This document shows, one piece after another, positions 8,444 through 16,130 of a stretch of 64,000 nucleotides of DNA (positions within the stretch are counted from its first letter, which is position 1; each line of letters opens with the position of its first letter). The DNA is taken from contig CBDEGU010000008.1 in assembly GCA_965238045.1 (NCBI GenBank), forward strand, positions 310,001-374,000. Reading direction: 5' to 3'. Position numbers and translations under genes: made by a program. This DNA is from CBDEGU01 sp965238045. Lineage in GTDB: Bacteria; Acidobacteriota; Terriglobia; Bryobacterales; UBA6623. The notes under the pieces are model-generated. The model made no database searches, had not been told where the DNA came from, and saw nothing but the letters and a program-made list of their open reading frames with translations.

Positions 8444-9022
8444 TTAGCAGGAACGATAGCGGAAACAGTCGGTCGTATGGTCGTTGACCATGCCGGAGGC
8501 CTGCATCAAGGCATAGCAGATGGTCAATCCGACGAAGCTGAATCCGCGCTTCTTCATGTCCTTGCTGAGCGCGTCGGACTCGGCGCTAGTGGCGGGGAGC
8601 TCTTCCATGCTTCGCCAACGGTTGCGAATCGGCTTACCGCCAACAAACCCCCAGAGATAGGCGTCCAGGCTGCCGAATTCGCGCTGGACTTCGAGAACAC
8701 AACGCGCGTTCTTGACCGCCGAGTTGACCTTAAGCCGGTTGCGCACAATGCCGGGGTTGGAGAGAAGTTTTTCAATCCTTGCCGGACGGTAGCGGGCGAC
8801 TTTCTTGATTTCGAAATTGTCGAAGGCCTTTCGGTAAGCGTCGCGCTTCTTGAGAATCGTGAGCCAGCTCAATCCGGCTTGCGCGCCGTCGAGCACCAGG
8901 TGTTCGAACAGCAGCCGGTCGTCGTGAACCGGCACTCCCCATTCGGTGTCGTGATATTCATCGAGCAACGGTGCGTTGGCCCAGGAGCAGCGGATGATTT
9001 CTGTCTTCTTCGATCGAGGCAT
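8444..9022 (-). CDS. tag: DNA-3-methyladenine glycosylase I
   Basis: A 192-residue protein of normal Tag length. The zinc-snap residues are visible: Cys in IIRCSWAN near residue 12, His in YHDTEWGVP (which also holds the catalytic-pocket Glu), and His and Cys in VNDHTTDCFRY at the C-terminus. GLSWLTILKKRDAYRKAF is the family core helix region. It removes 3-methyladenine from DNA. The ATG at 9022 gives the canonical N-terminus; an upstream in-frame start would add 44 residues without homology. Divergent from the rpmH operon. Confidence 0.95.
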   Translation of the reverse strand: MPRSKKTEIIRCSWANAPLLDEYHDTEWGVPVHDDRLLFEHLVLDGAQAGLSWLTILKKRDAYRKAFDNFEIKKVARYRPARIEKLLSNPGIVRNRLKVNSAVKNARCVLEVQREFGSLDAYLWGFVGGKPIRNRWRSMEELPATSAESDALSKDMKKRGFSFVGLTICYALMQASGMVNDHTTDCFRYRSC

Positions 9023-9139
9023 GAACCCTCCAGCCCAGGCCGGCTCGCATGACCCCACGGCCGCCAGGGCCGAAGCATCATAGTGACACACGAACACGTG
9101 GAGATGGAACTTGGCTGGAAAGCGGCGTCTCGGTGACGA

Positions 9140-9168
9140 TTGACCCTCCCGCAAGGCCTTGATACACT
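9140..9168 (+). promoter_or_regulatory. Candidate sigma70 promoter of the rpmH-rnpA-yidD-yidC cluster
   Basis: TTGACC at 9140-9145 and TACACT at 9163-9168 are separated by exactly 17 bp and lie about 75 bp upstream of rpmH, in the divergent gap with tag. Both boxes match consensus at five and four of six positions. Inferred from sequence only. Confidence 0.6.
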
Positions 9169-9242
9169 GAGCTTTTCACAAGAGGAATGACGGAGCCGCC
9201 GGAGTTTTGCTTCGCGCGGGCGCGGCCGTTAGTTGTCAAGCA

Positions 9243-9392
9243 ATGCCAAAGAGAACGTTTCAACCGAATCGGCGGCGCCGAGCCAAGGTGCATGGCTTTC
9301 GCGCCAGGATGAAAACTGCCGGGGGACGGAAGGTTCTGTCGAACCGACGGGCAAAGGGCCGGCATGTGCTCACCGTCAGTTCCGAGCGCTGA
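9243..9392 (+). CDS. rpmH: 50S ribosomal protein L34
   Basis: A 49-residue protein starting MPKRTFQPNRRRRAKVHGF, the near-invariant L34 N-terminus, and continuing with RMKTAGGRKVLSNRRAKGR. It is a basic protein of the large ribosomal subunit. It heads the conserved rpmH-rnpA-yidD-yidC order found near many bacterial replication origins. Its 3' end overlaps rnpA by 29 bp in a different frame. No dnaA or origin is visible upstream; tag is there instead. Confidence 0.97.
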   Translation: MPKRTFQPNRRRRAKVHGFRARMKTAGGRKVLSNRRAKGRHVLTVSSER

Positions 9393-9795
9393 GGACGGAG
9401 TTCATCCTCGGGCCGGACCCCAGCGTTTTCCAAGGTCCCGGCGCCTTCGTCGCAGAGCCGATTTCCAAAAAGTCTACAACGAAGGTATACGGCTGTGCGG
9501 TCCGCTGTTCACGGCTTTTGTCAGGAAGACGGGGACGCCGGACGCCGGACGGGTCGGCCTTACCACGCCGAGGGCGATTGGGAACGCGGTGGCGCGGAAC
9601 CGTGTCAAGCGCCGGCTGCGGGAGGCGGTTCGCCTCCACTGGGCAGGTCTTCCGCCCGGGCACGAAATCGTCCTGCATGCCCGGCGCCAGATTCTCGATG
9701 CCGTTTGGCCGAAGCTTGAGGCCGAAGTCAAGCGAATTTTTCATGCAGCAGGCAGACCGACAAAGCCACCAGCCAGGCACCGAAATAGGCGCTGA
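9364..9795 (+). CDS. rnpA: Ribonuclease P protein component
   Basis: A 143-residue protein subunit of RNase P, which matures the 5' ends of tRNAs with the RNA subunit. The family signature RNRVKRRLREAVR is at about residues 78-90, preceded by VGLTTPRAIGNAVA, and the start of the fold is RRLRRRADFQKVYNEG near residue 27. ATG 9364 is the only ATG/GTG/TTG in frame before the conserved domain, which forces a 29-bp overlap with rpmH and a 25-residue N-terminal extension. The C-terminus overlaps yidD by 53 bp. These overlaps suggest translational coupling. Confidence 0.93.
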   Translation: MCSPSVPSAEDGVHPRAGPQRFPRSRRLRRRADFQKVYNEGIRLCGPLFTAFVRKTGTPDAGRVGLTTPRAIGNAVARNRVKRRLREAVRLHWAGLPPGHEIVLHARRQILDAVWPKLEAEVKRIFHAAGRPTKPPARHRNRR

Positions 9796-10048
9796 CGACT
9801 TCTGCTCCCACACTCTTGGACAGAACACCATTGGCCAGAACGCTGCCGTGCTTTGCCTGCTATTCTACAAAGCGTCGATATCGCCGCTGTTCCCCACGTT
9901 TTGTAAGTTCCATCCGACTTGCTCGATGTACGCCAAGGAAGCGATCGAGCGCCATGGCGTCGCGCGGGGACTCTCGCTGACCCTGCGGCGGCTGTTGCGC
10001 TGCCGCCCGTTTTCGCCTGGCGGTTTCGATCCTGTGCCCGATGCCTGA
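9743..10048 (+). CDS. yidD: Membrane protein insertion efficiency factor YidD
   Basis: A 101-residue YidD protein. The core FYKASISPLFPTFCKFHPTC and YAKEAIERHGVARG, followed by RRLLRCRPFSPGGFDPVP, is diagnostic. It assists YidC-dependent insertion of inner-membrane proteins at the cytoplasmic face. I set the start at ATG 9743; the frame stays open far upstream but that part runs across rpmH and rnpA and has no homology. It overlaps rnpA at its start and yidC by 8 bp at its end. Confidence 0.9.
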   Translation: MQQADRQSHQPGTEIGADDFCSHTLGQNTIGQNAAVLCLLFYKASISPLFPTFCKFHPTCSMYAKEAIERHGVARGLSLTLRRLLRCRPFSPGGFDPVPDA

Positions 10049-11786
10049 ACAAACCGACGAACAATTTATGCAGCGGCGTTTGCTGATCGCCTCCGTGCTC
10101 TCGGCGGCGGCGCTGACGCTCTATCTGTTCACGGGGGGGAGCATGGGGCCCAGACCGGCTCCGCCCGAGCAGCAGACGGGCACGGCAGAGCCCGGCGCCG
10201 GGCAGAGCGGCGCCCCCAAGGCCCTTGCGGCGCCGGTAACCCAGACCTCGACCCAGTTTTCGGATACCGCGGCAACGGCCGCTGCCGTCTCCGGCGACCG
10301 GAAAGTTGGCACAGCCGAACAGGAAATCGTCATCGAAACCGAGACGTACAAGGTTACCTTCTCCAGCCGTGGAGGGGTGGTCAAGAGCTGGATTCTCAAG
10401 AATCTTGTCAACGCGGCGAAAGAGCCGCTGGACCTAGTCCACTCGGCGGGCGGGGCCAAGTATGGCTACCCGTTTGCCATGGAGTTGCCCGGCGGCGGAG
10501 CGCTCCCCCAGATCAATCAGGCCCTGTTTGTCGTAACCAAGGGTCCGTTCGGCCGGGAGGTCACTTTCGAGTACGCCGATCAAGGCTGGGCGGCGAGCAA
10601 GTCGTTTCGATTCGAAGAGCAAGGCTACGTTTTCGAGGCCGACAGTGAGTTACTCAAAGACGGCAAGCCGCTGTCGCATCTTCTTACCTGGAGCGGCGGG
10701 TTCGGCGACACGGCGCAGCTTCAGGACGCTCTCTATAGTTCGACCTTTTACTACGATCCCGCCGCGAAAAGCGTGGAACGCAACGATGCCTCGGACGCCG
10801 AGGAAAACCGAATTACCGATACCGGCCCCTATCTCTACGGCGGGCTGAACGATCTGTTCTTCGCGGCGGCATTTTTCCCGCGAGAGAGCGGCCGGGAAAT
10901 TCGCCTGGAGACGTCGGCCATAAAAATTGTGGCGGCCGAGGGAGCGGACGAGGAGATGTTTCCGGCCCTCGGGGTCGGCCAGCAGGAGCGGAACCAGTTC
11001 CAGGTTTTTGTGGGACCGAAGAGTGTCGAAGTCCTCTCGGCCGTGCTGCCCGAGCTCAGCCAAATTGTCGATTTCGGCTGGTTCAGCCCGGTCGCGGTAC
11101 CGATTTTCTCGATGCTGCGCTGGACCCATGACCACGTCGTATCGAACTATGGATGGAGCATCATCTTCGTCACGGTGTTCATCAACTTCGCGATGTTCCC
11201 GCTGAAGTGGAAGAGCATGAAGTCGATGAAGAAGATGCAGGAACTGCAGCCACTGGTCAAGCAGATCAATGCGAAGTACAAGGGTCTGAGCATGAAGGAC
11301 CCGAAGAAGAAGGAACAGAACGAAGAAATGATGGCGCTCTATAAGAAACACGGCGCCAATCCCTTGGGCGGATGCCTGCCAATGATCTTGCAGCTGCCGT
11401 TCTTTATCGGCTTCTACACGGTGCTGACGGTGGCCATCGAAATGCGCCACGCCGAATGGCTTTGGGTTCATGATTTATCCACCTACGAGCACATGACGGT
11501 GCGGATTTTGCCTCTCGCGATGATGGCGAGCCAATTTTGGCAGCAGGCCATGACACCCACGCCGACAGCGGACCCGTCTCAGGCGAAACTCATGAAATTC
11601 ATGCCGCTGATGATGGGTTTCCTCTTTTGGGGGTTTTCCAGCGGCCTTGTGTTATTCTGGTTGACTGGCAATCTCGTCGGGGTTCTGCAGCAAGTCATCA
11701 TGAATCGTTTTTCCCCCGGGACGAAGGTGATCGAGGAGCCCCGAAAGAGTAAGAAAAAGAAGAAAGGCCAGTCTCGCGGCCGGTAA
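10041..11786 (+). CDS. yidC: Membrane protein insertase YidC
   Basis: A 581-residue long-type YidC as in Gram-negative bacteria. It has an N-terminal membrane anchor (residues 11-30), a Pro/Ala/Gln linker, a large periplasmic P1 domain (about residues 75-340) and the conserved five-helix insertase core beginning near FGWFSPVAVPIFSML. The core includes GWSIIFVTVFINFAMFPL, NPLGGCLPMILQLPFFIGFY and FWGFSSGLVLFWLTGNL. The C-terminal tail is strongly basic (KSKKKKKGQSRGR), as in ribosome-binding YidC tails. It inserts and folds inner-membrane proteins with or without SecYEG. Its start overlaps yidD by 8 bp. Confidence 0.97.
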   Translation: MPEQTDEQFMQRRLLIASVLSAAALTLYLFTGGSMGPRPAPPEQQTGTAEPGAGQSGAPKALAAPVTQTSTQFSDTAATAAAVSGDRKVGTAEQEIVIETETYKVTFSSRGGVVKSWILKNLVNAAKEPLDLVHSAGGAKYGYPFAMELPGGGALPQINQALFVVTKGPFGREVTFEYADQGWAASKSFRFEEQGYVFEADSELLKDGKPLSHLLTWSGGFGDTAQLQDALYSSTFYYDPAAKSVERNDASDAEENRITDTGPYLYGGLNDLFFAAAFFPRESGREIRLETSAIKIVAAEGADEEMFPALGVGQQERNQFQVFVGPKSVEVLSAVLPELSQIVDFGWFSPVAVPIFSMLRWTHDHVVSNYGWSIIFVTVFINFAMFPLKWKSMKSMKKMQELQPLVKQINAKYKGLSMKDPKKKEQNEEMMALYKKHGANPLGGCLPMILQLPFFIGFYTVLTVAIEMRHAEWLWVHDLSTYEHMTVRILPLAMMASQFWQQAMTPTPTADPSQAKLMKFMPLMMGFLFWGFSSGLVLFWLTGNLVGVLQQVIMNRFSPGTKVIEEPRKSKKKKKGQSRGR

Positions 11787-11811
11787 TTCCCACTCGCGGG
11801 CTCTTGAAAGC

Positions 11812-12312
11812 ATGCCGCATCAGCGATGGACGGCCGACGAAACCCGGCCGAAACTAGATCAGTTTCTTAAGCCCGTGCTGCGCGCGGCGCGCCTGGATCT
11901 GGACTATCAGTTAAGCGCGGGCGGCGGCGACCAGAAGTTCATCACGCCGGATCTCACCGTCAGCTTCGAGGGCAAGGACATCGATCTCCTGCTGGCCCAC
12001 AAGGGCGAGTTGCTGCTGGCGATTGAGCACCTCTGCCTCGAAGCCATGGGCGTGTCACACGCCGACCGCTATCGCGTGATTTTCGACGCCCGCGACTACC
12101 GAATCATGCGGATCGATGAGTTATGCCTCAGCGCCGAAACGGCGGCGGAAAAGGTCAAGCGCACGGGCATCCCTTTTAAGTTCAATCCCATGACCTCGCG
12201 CGAGCGGCGGATCATTCACCTGGCGCTGCGGGACGATCCAGACGTGGATACCGCCTCGGAAGGCGTGCCGCCGCACCGGCACGCGGTCGTGCGCGCGGCC
12301 GGAAAACACTAG
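11812..12312 (+). CDS. Jag-like KH/R3H single-strand nucleic acid-binding protein
   Basis: A 166-residue protein whose C-terminal region carries the R3H signature (MTSRERRIIHLALRDD, Arg and His spaced by three residues) after a KH-like segment (DIDLLLAHKGELLLAIEHL) that corresponds to the KH-II domain of Jag/EloR proteins. The usual N-terminal Jag_N domain is replaced by a short polar stretch. Its place directly after yidC, 25 bp downstream, is the standard position of jag. Jag proteins bind RNA and affect cell elongation in firmicutes; the role here is inferred. Confidence 0.8.
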   Translation: MPHQRWTADETRPKLDQFLKPVLRAARLDLDYQLSAGGGDQKFITPDLTVSFEGKDIDLLLAHKGELLLAIEHLCLEAMGVSHADRYRVIFDARDYRIMRIDELCLSAETAAEKVKRTGIPFKFNPMTSRERRIIHLALRDDPDVDTASEGVPPHRHAVVRAAGKH

Positions 12313-12332
12313 CGGAGCGAACCTCCATCGAG

Positions 12333-13715
12333 TTGTCTTTTTCTCAGCGAGCGGCTGGCGTGGCCGGTCCCGGCGATACGATCGTCGCCATTGCGACGCC
12401 CGCCGGCCGGGGCGGCATCGGCGTCGTTCGGCTGTCGGGTTCTCTCTCGCGCGCCATTGCCGGCAGCCTGATTCGGACGGCCGGTGAGGCAGAGCTCAAG
12501 CCCCGCCGGGCGGTGATGGGGGATCTTCTCGATCCGGAAGGGCGAGTCGTCGACCAGGTCCTCGTCACGCTATTTGAAAGTCCTCACTCCTACACGCTGG
12601 AAGACGTGGTGGAGATCTCTTGCCACGGCTCGCCGGTGATCCTCGGATGCGCGGTCGAACGCGCGATCGCCGAGGGCGCCCGGCTGGCCGAGCCGGGCGA
12701 GTTTACCCAGCGCGCCTGGCTCAACGGGAGGATAGATCTCACGCAAGCCGAAGCCGTCCGTGATCTGATCGAGGCCACGACGCTCTACCAAGCACGGGTA
12801 GCTGTACAGCAGGCGAGTGGTGCGCTTTCGGCGCGACTTGCTCCGCCGAAAAAACAGTTGCTCGACCTGATTGCCCTGCTCGAAGCCGGGATCGATTTCG
12901 CCGAGGATGATCTCGATGTCGCCTCAAAACAGGAGATCCTCACCCGGCTGAGGCCTCTCGAATCGGCCTTCGGGCGACTAGCGGAGAGCTATCGCTACGG
13001 CAAGGTCATTCGGGAAGGAATCACGATGGCGATCCTGGGCCGGCCCAATGTCGGCAAGTCGAGCTTGTTCAACCGGCTGCTGGAGCAAGACCGTGCTATC
13101 GTCACGCCCGTGGCCGGCACGACGCGGGACGCGCTGGCCGAGTACTGTTCCATCGGCGGAGTACCGGTGCGATTGATGGATACGGCCGGCATTTGCGCCA
13201 CGGGGGACCTGGTCGAAAGCAAGGGCGTGGAAAAGAGCTACGAGGCGCTCGCCGGCGCGGAATTGGTCGTCGTCGTGATCGACCTATCGCAACCGGTGAA
13301 TTCCACCGATCTTGAGTTGTTGGAACGAGCCCGTGAGACAGGGCGCTGCCTGCTGGTAGGTAACAAGAGCGACTTGCAGCGAATCGCCCAGATCGATGAA
13401 TCTTGTCTGCCCGTCTCCGCTCTCGACGGCACGGGCATCGCCGAGTTGCGAGAGCGGATTCGCGAGATGGCGATTCCCAGTTCCGAGGCGGACTCCGAGA
13501 GCGGCTGGATCACCAACATTCGTCACCAGACCCTGCTGCGTGAATCGCTGACTGCGCTCGGCCAAGCCCGAGAAGCCGCCCGGAACGACGTGCCGCATGA
13601 GATGCTGCTGCTCGATCTTTACTCCGCGTTGCGGCCCGTCGACTCGATCACCGGGGCCACGACCACCGAGGACATTCTCGAGAATATTTTCTCCACGTTC
13701 TGCATCGGCAAGTAG
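12333..13715 (+). CDS. mnmE: tRNA uridine-5-carboxymethylaminomethyl(34) synthesis GTPase MnmE
   Basis: A 460-residue MnmE (TrmE). The N-terminal tetrahydrofolate-binding domain starts DTIVAIATPAGRGGIGVVRL; the helical domain follows; the inserted G domain has GRPNVGKSSLFN (G1), VAGTTRDAL (G2), DTAGI (G3) and GNKSD (G4); the protein ends in the invariant FCIGK, whose Cys is essential. With MnmG it modifies the wobble uridine of several tRNAs. The start is TTG at 12333; an in-frame GTG at 12360 would remove 9 residues and fits the family N-terminus equally well. It lies 20 bp after the jag-like gene. Confidence 0.95.
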   Translation: MSFSQRAAGVAGPGDTIVAIATPAGRGGIGVVRLSGSLSRAIAGSLIRTAGEAELKPRRAVMGDLLDPEGRVVDQVLVTLFESPHSYTLEDVVEISCHGSPVILGCAVERAIAEGARLAEPGEFTQRAWLNGRIDLTQAEAVRDLIEATTLYQARVAVQQASGALSARLAPPKKQLLDLIALLEAGIDFAEDDLDVASKQEILTRLRPLESAFGRLAESYRYGKVIREGITMAILGRPNVGKSSLFNRLLEQDRAIVTPVAGTTRDALAEYCSIGGVPVRLMDTAGICATGDLVESKGVEKSYEALAGAELVVVVIDLSQPVNSTDLELLERARETGRCLLVGNKSDLQRIAQIDESCLPVSALDGTGIAELRERIREMAIPSSEADSESGWITNIRHQTLLRESLTALGQAREAARNDVPHEMLLLDLYSALRPVDSITGATTTEDILENIFSTFCIGK

Positions 13716-13729
13716 CTCTACAATAAGGC

Positions 13730-13975
13730 ATGCGAGCTGTAGTTCACGTGAGTTTCAAGAAAACCGTTCTCGATCCTCAGGGACGCACGGTTTGTTCGAC
13801 CCTCAACAATCTGGGATACAACGGCGTCGCCTCGGTTCGGCAAGGGAAATATTTTGAGATTGAGCTGAGCGGGGACTTATCGTCCGAGAGCGCGCGTCTC
13901 GAAGTGGAGCGCATCGCCAGGGACGTCCTGGCGAACCCGGTCATTGAGGAATACGAGATCGAAATGCAAGGGTAA
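13730..13975 (+). CDS. purS: Phosphoribosylformylglycinamidine synthase subunit PurS
   Basis: An 81-residue PurS, the small bridging subunit that joins PurQ (glutaminase) and PurL (synthetase) in the FGAM step of purine synthesis. Family features are VHVSFKKTVLDPQGRTVCSTL at the start, GYNGVASVRQGKYFEIEL in the middle and ANPVIEEYEIEM at the end. It lies 14 bp after mnmE and 5 bp before glmS rather than beside purQ-purL, which are 13 kb downstream. Confidence 0.92.
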   Translation: MRAVVHVSFKKTVLDPQGRTVCSTLNNLGYNGVASVRQGKYFEIELSGDLSSESARLEVERIARDVLANPVIEEYEIEMQG

Positions 13976-13980
13976 CGCAC

Positions 13981-15840
13981 ATGTGCGGCATCGTCGGTTA
14001 CATCGGCCCGAACGAAGCGGTTCCGATCATCCTGGATGGTCTTCGGCGGCTAGAGTACCGCGGATATGATTCGGCCGGGATCGCGGTCGGCAACCACGGC
14101 AGCGAATTGATGATCCGCCGGGCGGCGGGCAAGCTGCGGAACCTCGAAGAGGTTCTCCGGCTGGAGCCGATCGAGGGCAACCACGGCATCGGACACACCC
14201 GCTGGGCGACCCACGGGCGGCCGACCGAGGAGAACGCCCATCCGCATCGCGACCCGAGCGGCTCGATCGTCGTCGTCCATAACGGCATCATCGAAAACTA
14301 CCTCGCCCTCAAGGCGGAACTCGAGAGCGAAGGGCACGAGTTTCTCACCGAAACCGACACCGAGATCATCGCCCACCTGGTTGAGAAATACAGCCGCGAT
14401 GACCCGAATCTGGAAAAGGCGCTGTTCCAGGCGCTGCGGAAGATGAAGGGGCTCTACGCTCTGGCTGTGATTTCGCGCCGCGACCCGGACAAGATCGTCG
14501 CGGCGCGCTCGGGGCCGCCAGCGGTGATCGGCCTGGGTGAGAATGAGTACTTCGTGGCCTCGGACGTGACCGCGGTGCTGCACCATACCCGCGACATGCT
14601 CTTCCTTGAGGACGGCGACGTCGCCGTCCTCACCCCCCGCGGTGTGCGCGTGCTTGACCGCGATGGCGGAACGGCCAGCCGGCCGATGCAGCACATCATG
14701 TGGGACCCGGTGATGGCTGAAAAGGGCGGCTACAAGCATTTCATGCTCAAGGAGATCTTCGAGCAGCCCCGCGCGGTCCGCGATACGATATTGGGCCGTA
14801 TCGGCCGCGGCAGCGGAAAGATTTTCCTTGATGAGATGGACATTACACCCGCCGAACTGGTGGCTGTGAACCAGGTTCGCATCGTGGCCTGCGGTACGTC
14901 CTGGCACGCCGGGCTGGCCGGAAAATTCATGATCGAGCGTTTGGCCCGGCTGCCAGCCGAGGTGGACTACGGCAGCGAGTTTCGCTACCGGGATCCGATT
15001 CTCGACGCACGCACGCTGACCGTGGTGATTAGCCAATCGGGGGAGACCGCCGATACGCTGGCGGCCCTGAGAGAAGCCTCTGGGCAGGGCTCCAAGACGC
15101 TGGCGATCTGCAATGTCGTGGGGTCCATGCTGACGCGAGAGGCGACCGGCACGATTTATACGCACGCGGGTCCGGAAATAGGGGTGGCTTCATCGAAGGC
15201 GTTTACCTCGCAACTCACGGCACTCTACATCTTGGCGCTCTACCTGGGACAAATTCGAAACAGCCTGCCACCCGCGGTCCTGCACGACGCGGTGCAGGAA
15301 CTGGTAACGATACCGGCCAAACTCGAGACAGTGCTGGGAGCTGACGCGCAATACAAGCGGCTTGCCCGGAAGCTCTACCGCTCGCAAGACTTTCTGTTCC
15401 TCGGACGGGGCATTCACTATCCCATCGCGCTCGAAGGCGCGCTGAAACTCAAGGAAATCTCTTACATTCACGCCGAAGGCTATCCAGCGGGCGAAATGAA
15501 ACATGGCCCCAACGCCTTGATCGACGAAGATCTGCCGGTCGTCGTACTGGCCACGCATCAAGCCGGCGATGTCTCCAGCAAGCTGCGCTACGAGAAGACG
15601 CTGGCCAACATCAGGGAAGTCGAGGCCCGCCAGGGTCAGGTGCTGGCGCTGGCCAATGAAGGAGACTCAGCGGTCGCCTCGATTGTCCAAGATGTGATCG
15701 AGGTGCCCGAGGCGCCGGAACTTCTGCTGCCGATCCTCGAGGTGGTCCCGCTGCAACTGCTGGCCTACCATATAGCCGTGCTGCGGGGTTGCGATGTCGA
15801 CCAGCCTCGGAACCTTGCCAAGAGCGTCACGGTGGAATAA
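13981..15840 (+). CDS. glmS: Glutamine--fructose-6-phosphate aminotransferase (isomerizing)
   Basis: A 619-residue enzyme that makes glucosamine-6-phosphate for cell-wall and lipopolysaccharide precursors. The N-terminal nucleophile Cys follows the start Met (MCGIVGYIG); the glutaminase half includes GIGHTRWATHGRPTEENAH. Two SIS domains follow, with VISQSGETADTLAALRE and SSKAFTSQL in the first and FLGRGIHYPIALEGALKLKE in the second. The C-terminus LAKSVTVE is the family terminus. It starts 5 bp after purS, so the two are probably co-transcribed; there is no room for a glmS ribozyme in between. Confidence 0.97.
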   Translation: MCGIVGYIGPNEAVPIILDGLRRLEYRGYDSAGIAVGNHGSELMIRRAAGKLRNLEEVLRLEPIEGNHGIGHTRWATHGRPTEENAHPHRDPSGSIVVVHNGIIENYLALKAELESEGHEFLTETDTEIIAHLVEKYSRDDPNLEKALFQALRKMKGLYALAVISRRDPDKIVAARSGPPAVIGLGENEYFVASDVTAVLHHTRDMLFLEDGDVAVLTPRGVRVLDRDGGTASRPMQHIMWDPVMAEKGGYKHFMLKEIFEQPRAVRDTILGRIGRGSGKIFLDEMDITPAELVAVNQVRIVACGTSWHAGLAGKFMIERLARLPAEVDYGSEFRYRDPILDARTLTVVISQSGETADTLAALREASGQGSKTLAICNVVGSMLTREATGTIYTHAGPEIGVASSKAFTSQLTALYILALYLGQIRNSLPPAVLHDAVQELVTIPAKLETVLGADAQYKRLARKLYRSQDFLFLGRGIHYPIALEGALKLKEISYIHAEGYPAGEMKHGPNALIDEDLPVVVLATHQAGDVSSKLRYEKTLANIREVEARQGQVLALANEGDSAVASIVQDVIEVPEAPELLLPILEVVPLQLLAYHIAVLRGCDVDQPRNLAKSVTVE

Positions 15841-15906
15841 CTTGGCCCGCCGGTTCAACCATGTTGGGGGCGCGAGCCGCCGGGTTCGCGCGGGCTCCGT
15901 ATTCTT

Positions 15907-16099
15907 AGCCCGTATTTCTCACCACCTGACGTCCGAAGCACGTGATAGGCCCGCCATTCCTTCGTTGCGCTTGCTCGCCGTGCTCAACGTACTCTCAAGT
16001 ACGCCTGCGCTCGTCAAGCGGTGCGCGCCTCGTACTGACGGGTCTCTCACGCACTTCGCCCCTCCACTCCACCGGGCCACGTGGTGAGAAATGCGGGCT
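15907..16099. repeat. 193-bp palindromic MITE-like element, copy 2
   Basis: Homologous to 7291-7470 along its length. The ends are AGCCCGTATTTCTCACCAC at 15907-15925 and GTGGTGAGAAATGCGGGCT at 16081-16099, an 18 of 19 inverted repeat. The inner right arm has diverged (TGACGGGTCT), and an extra segment (CCACTCCACCG) makes it longer. A TA flanks the left edge but TG the right. Like copy 1 it lies between two convergent genes, glmS and the glycosyltransferase. Confidence 0.85.
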
Positions 16100-16130
16100 G
16101 GCGGCGGACTGTCTTGCCGGAAACGCACCT

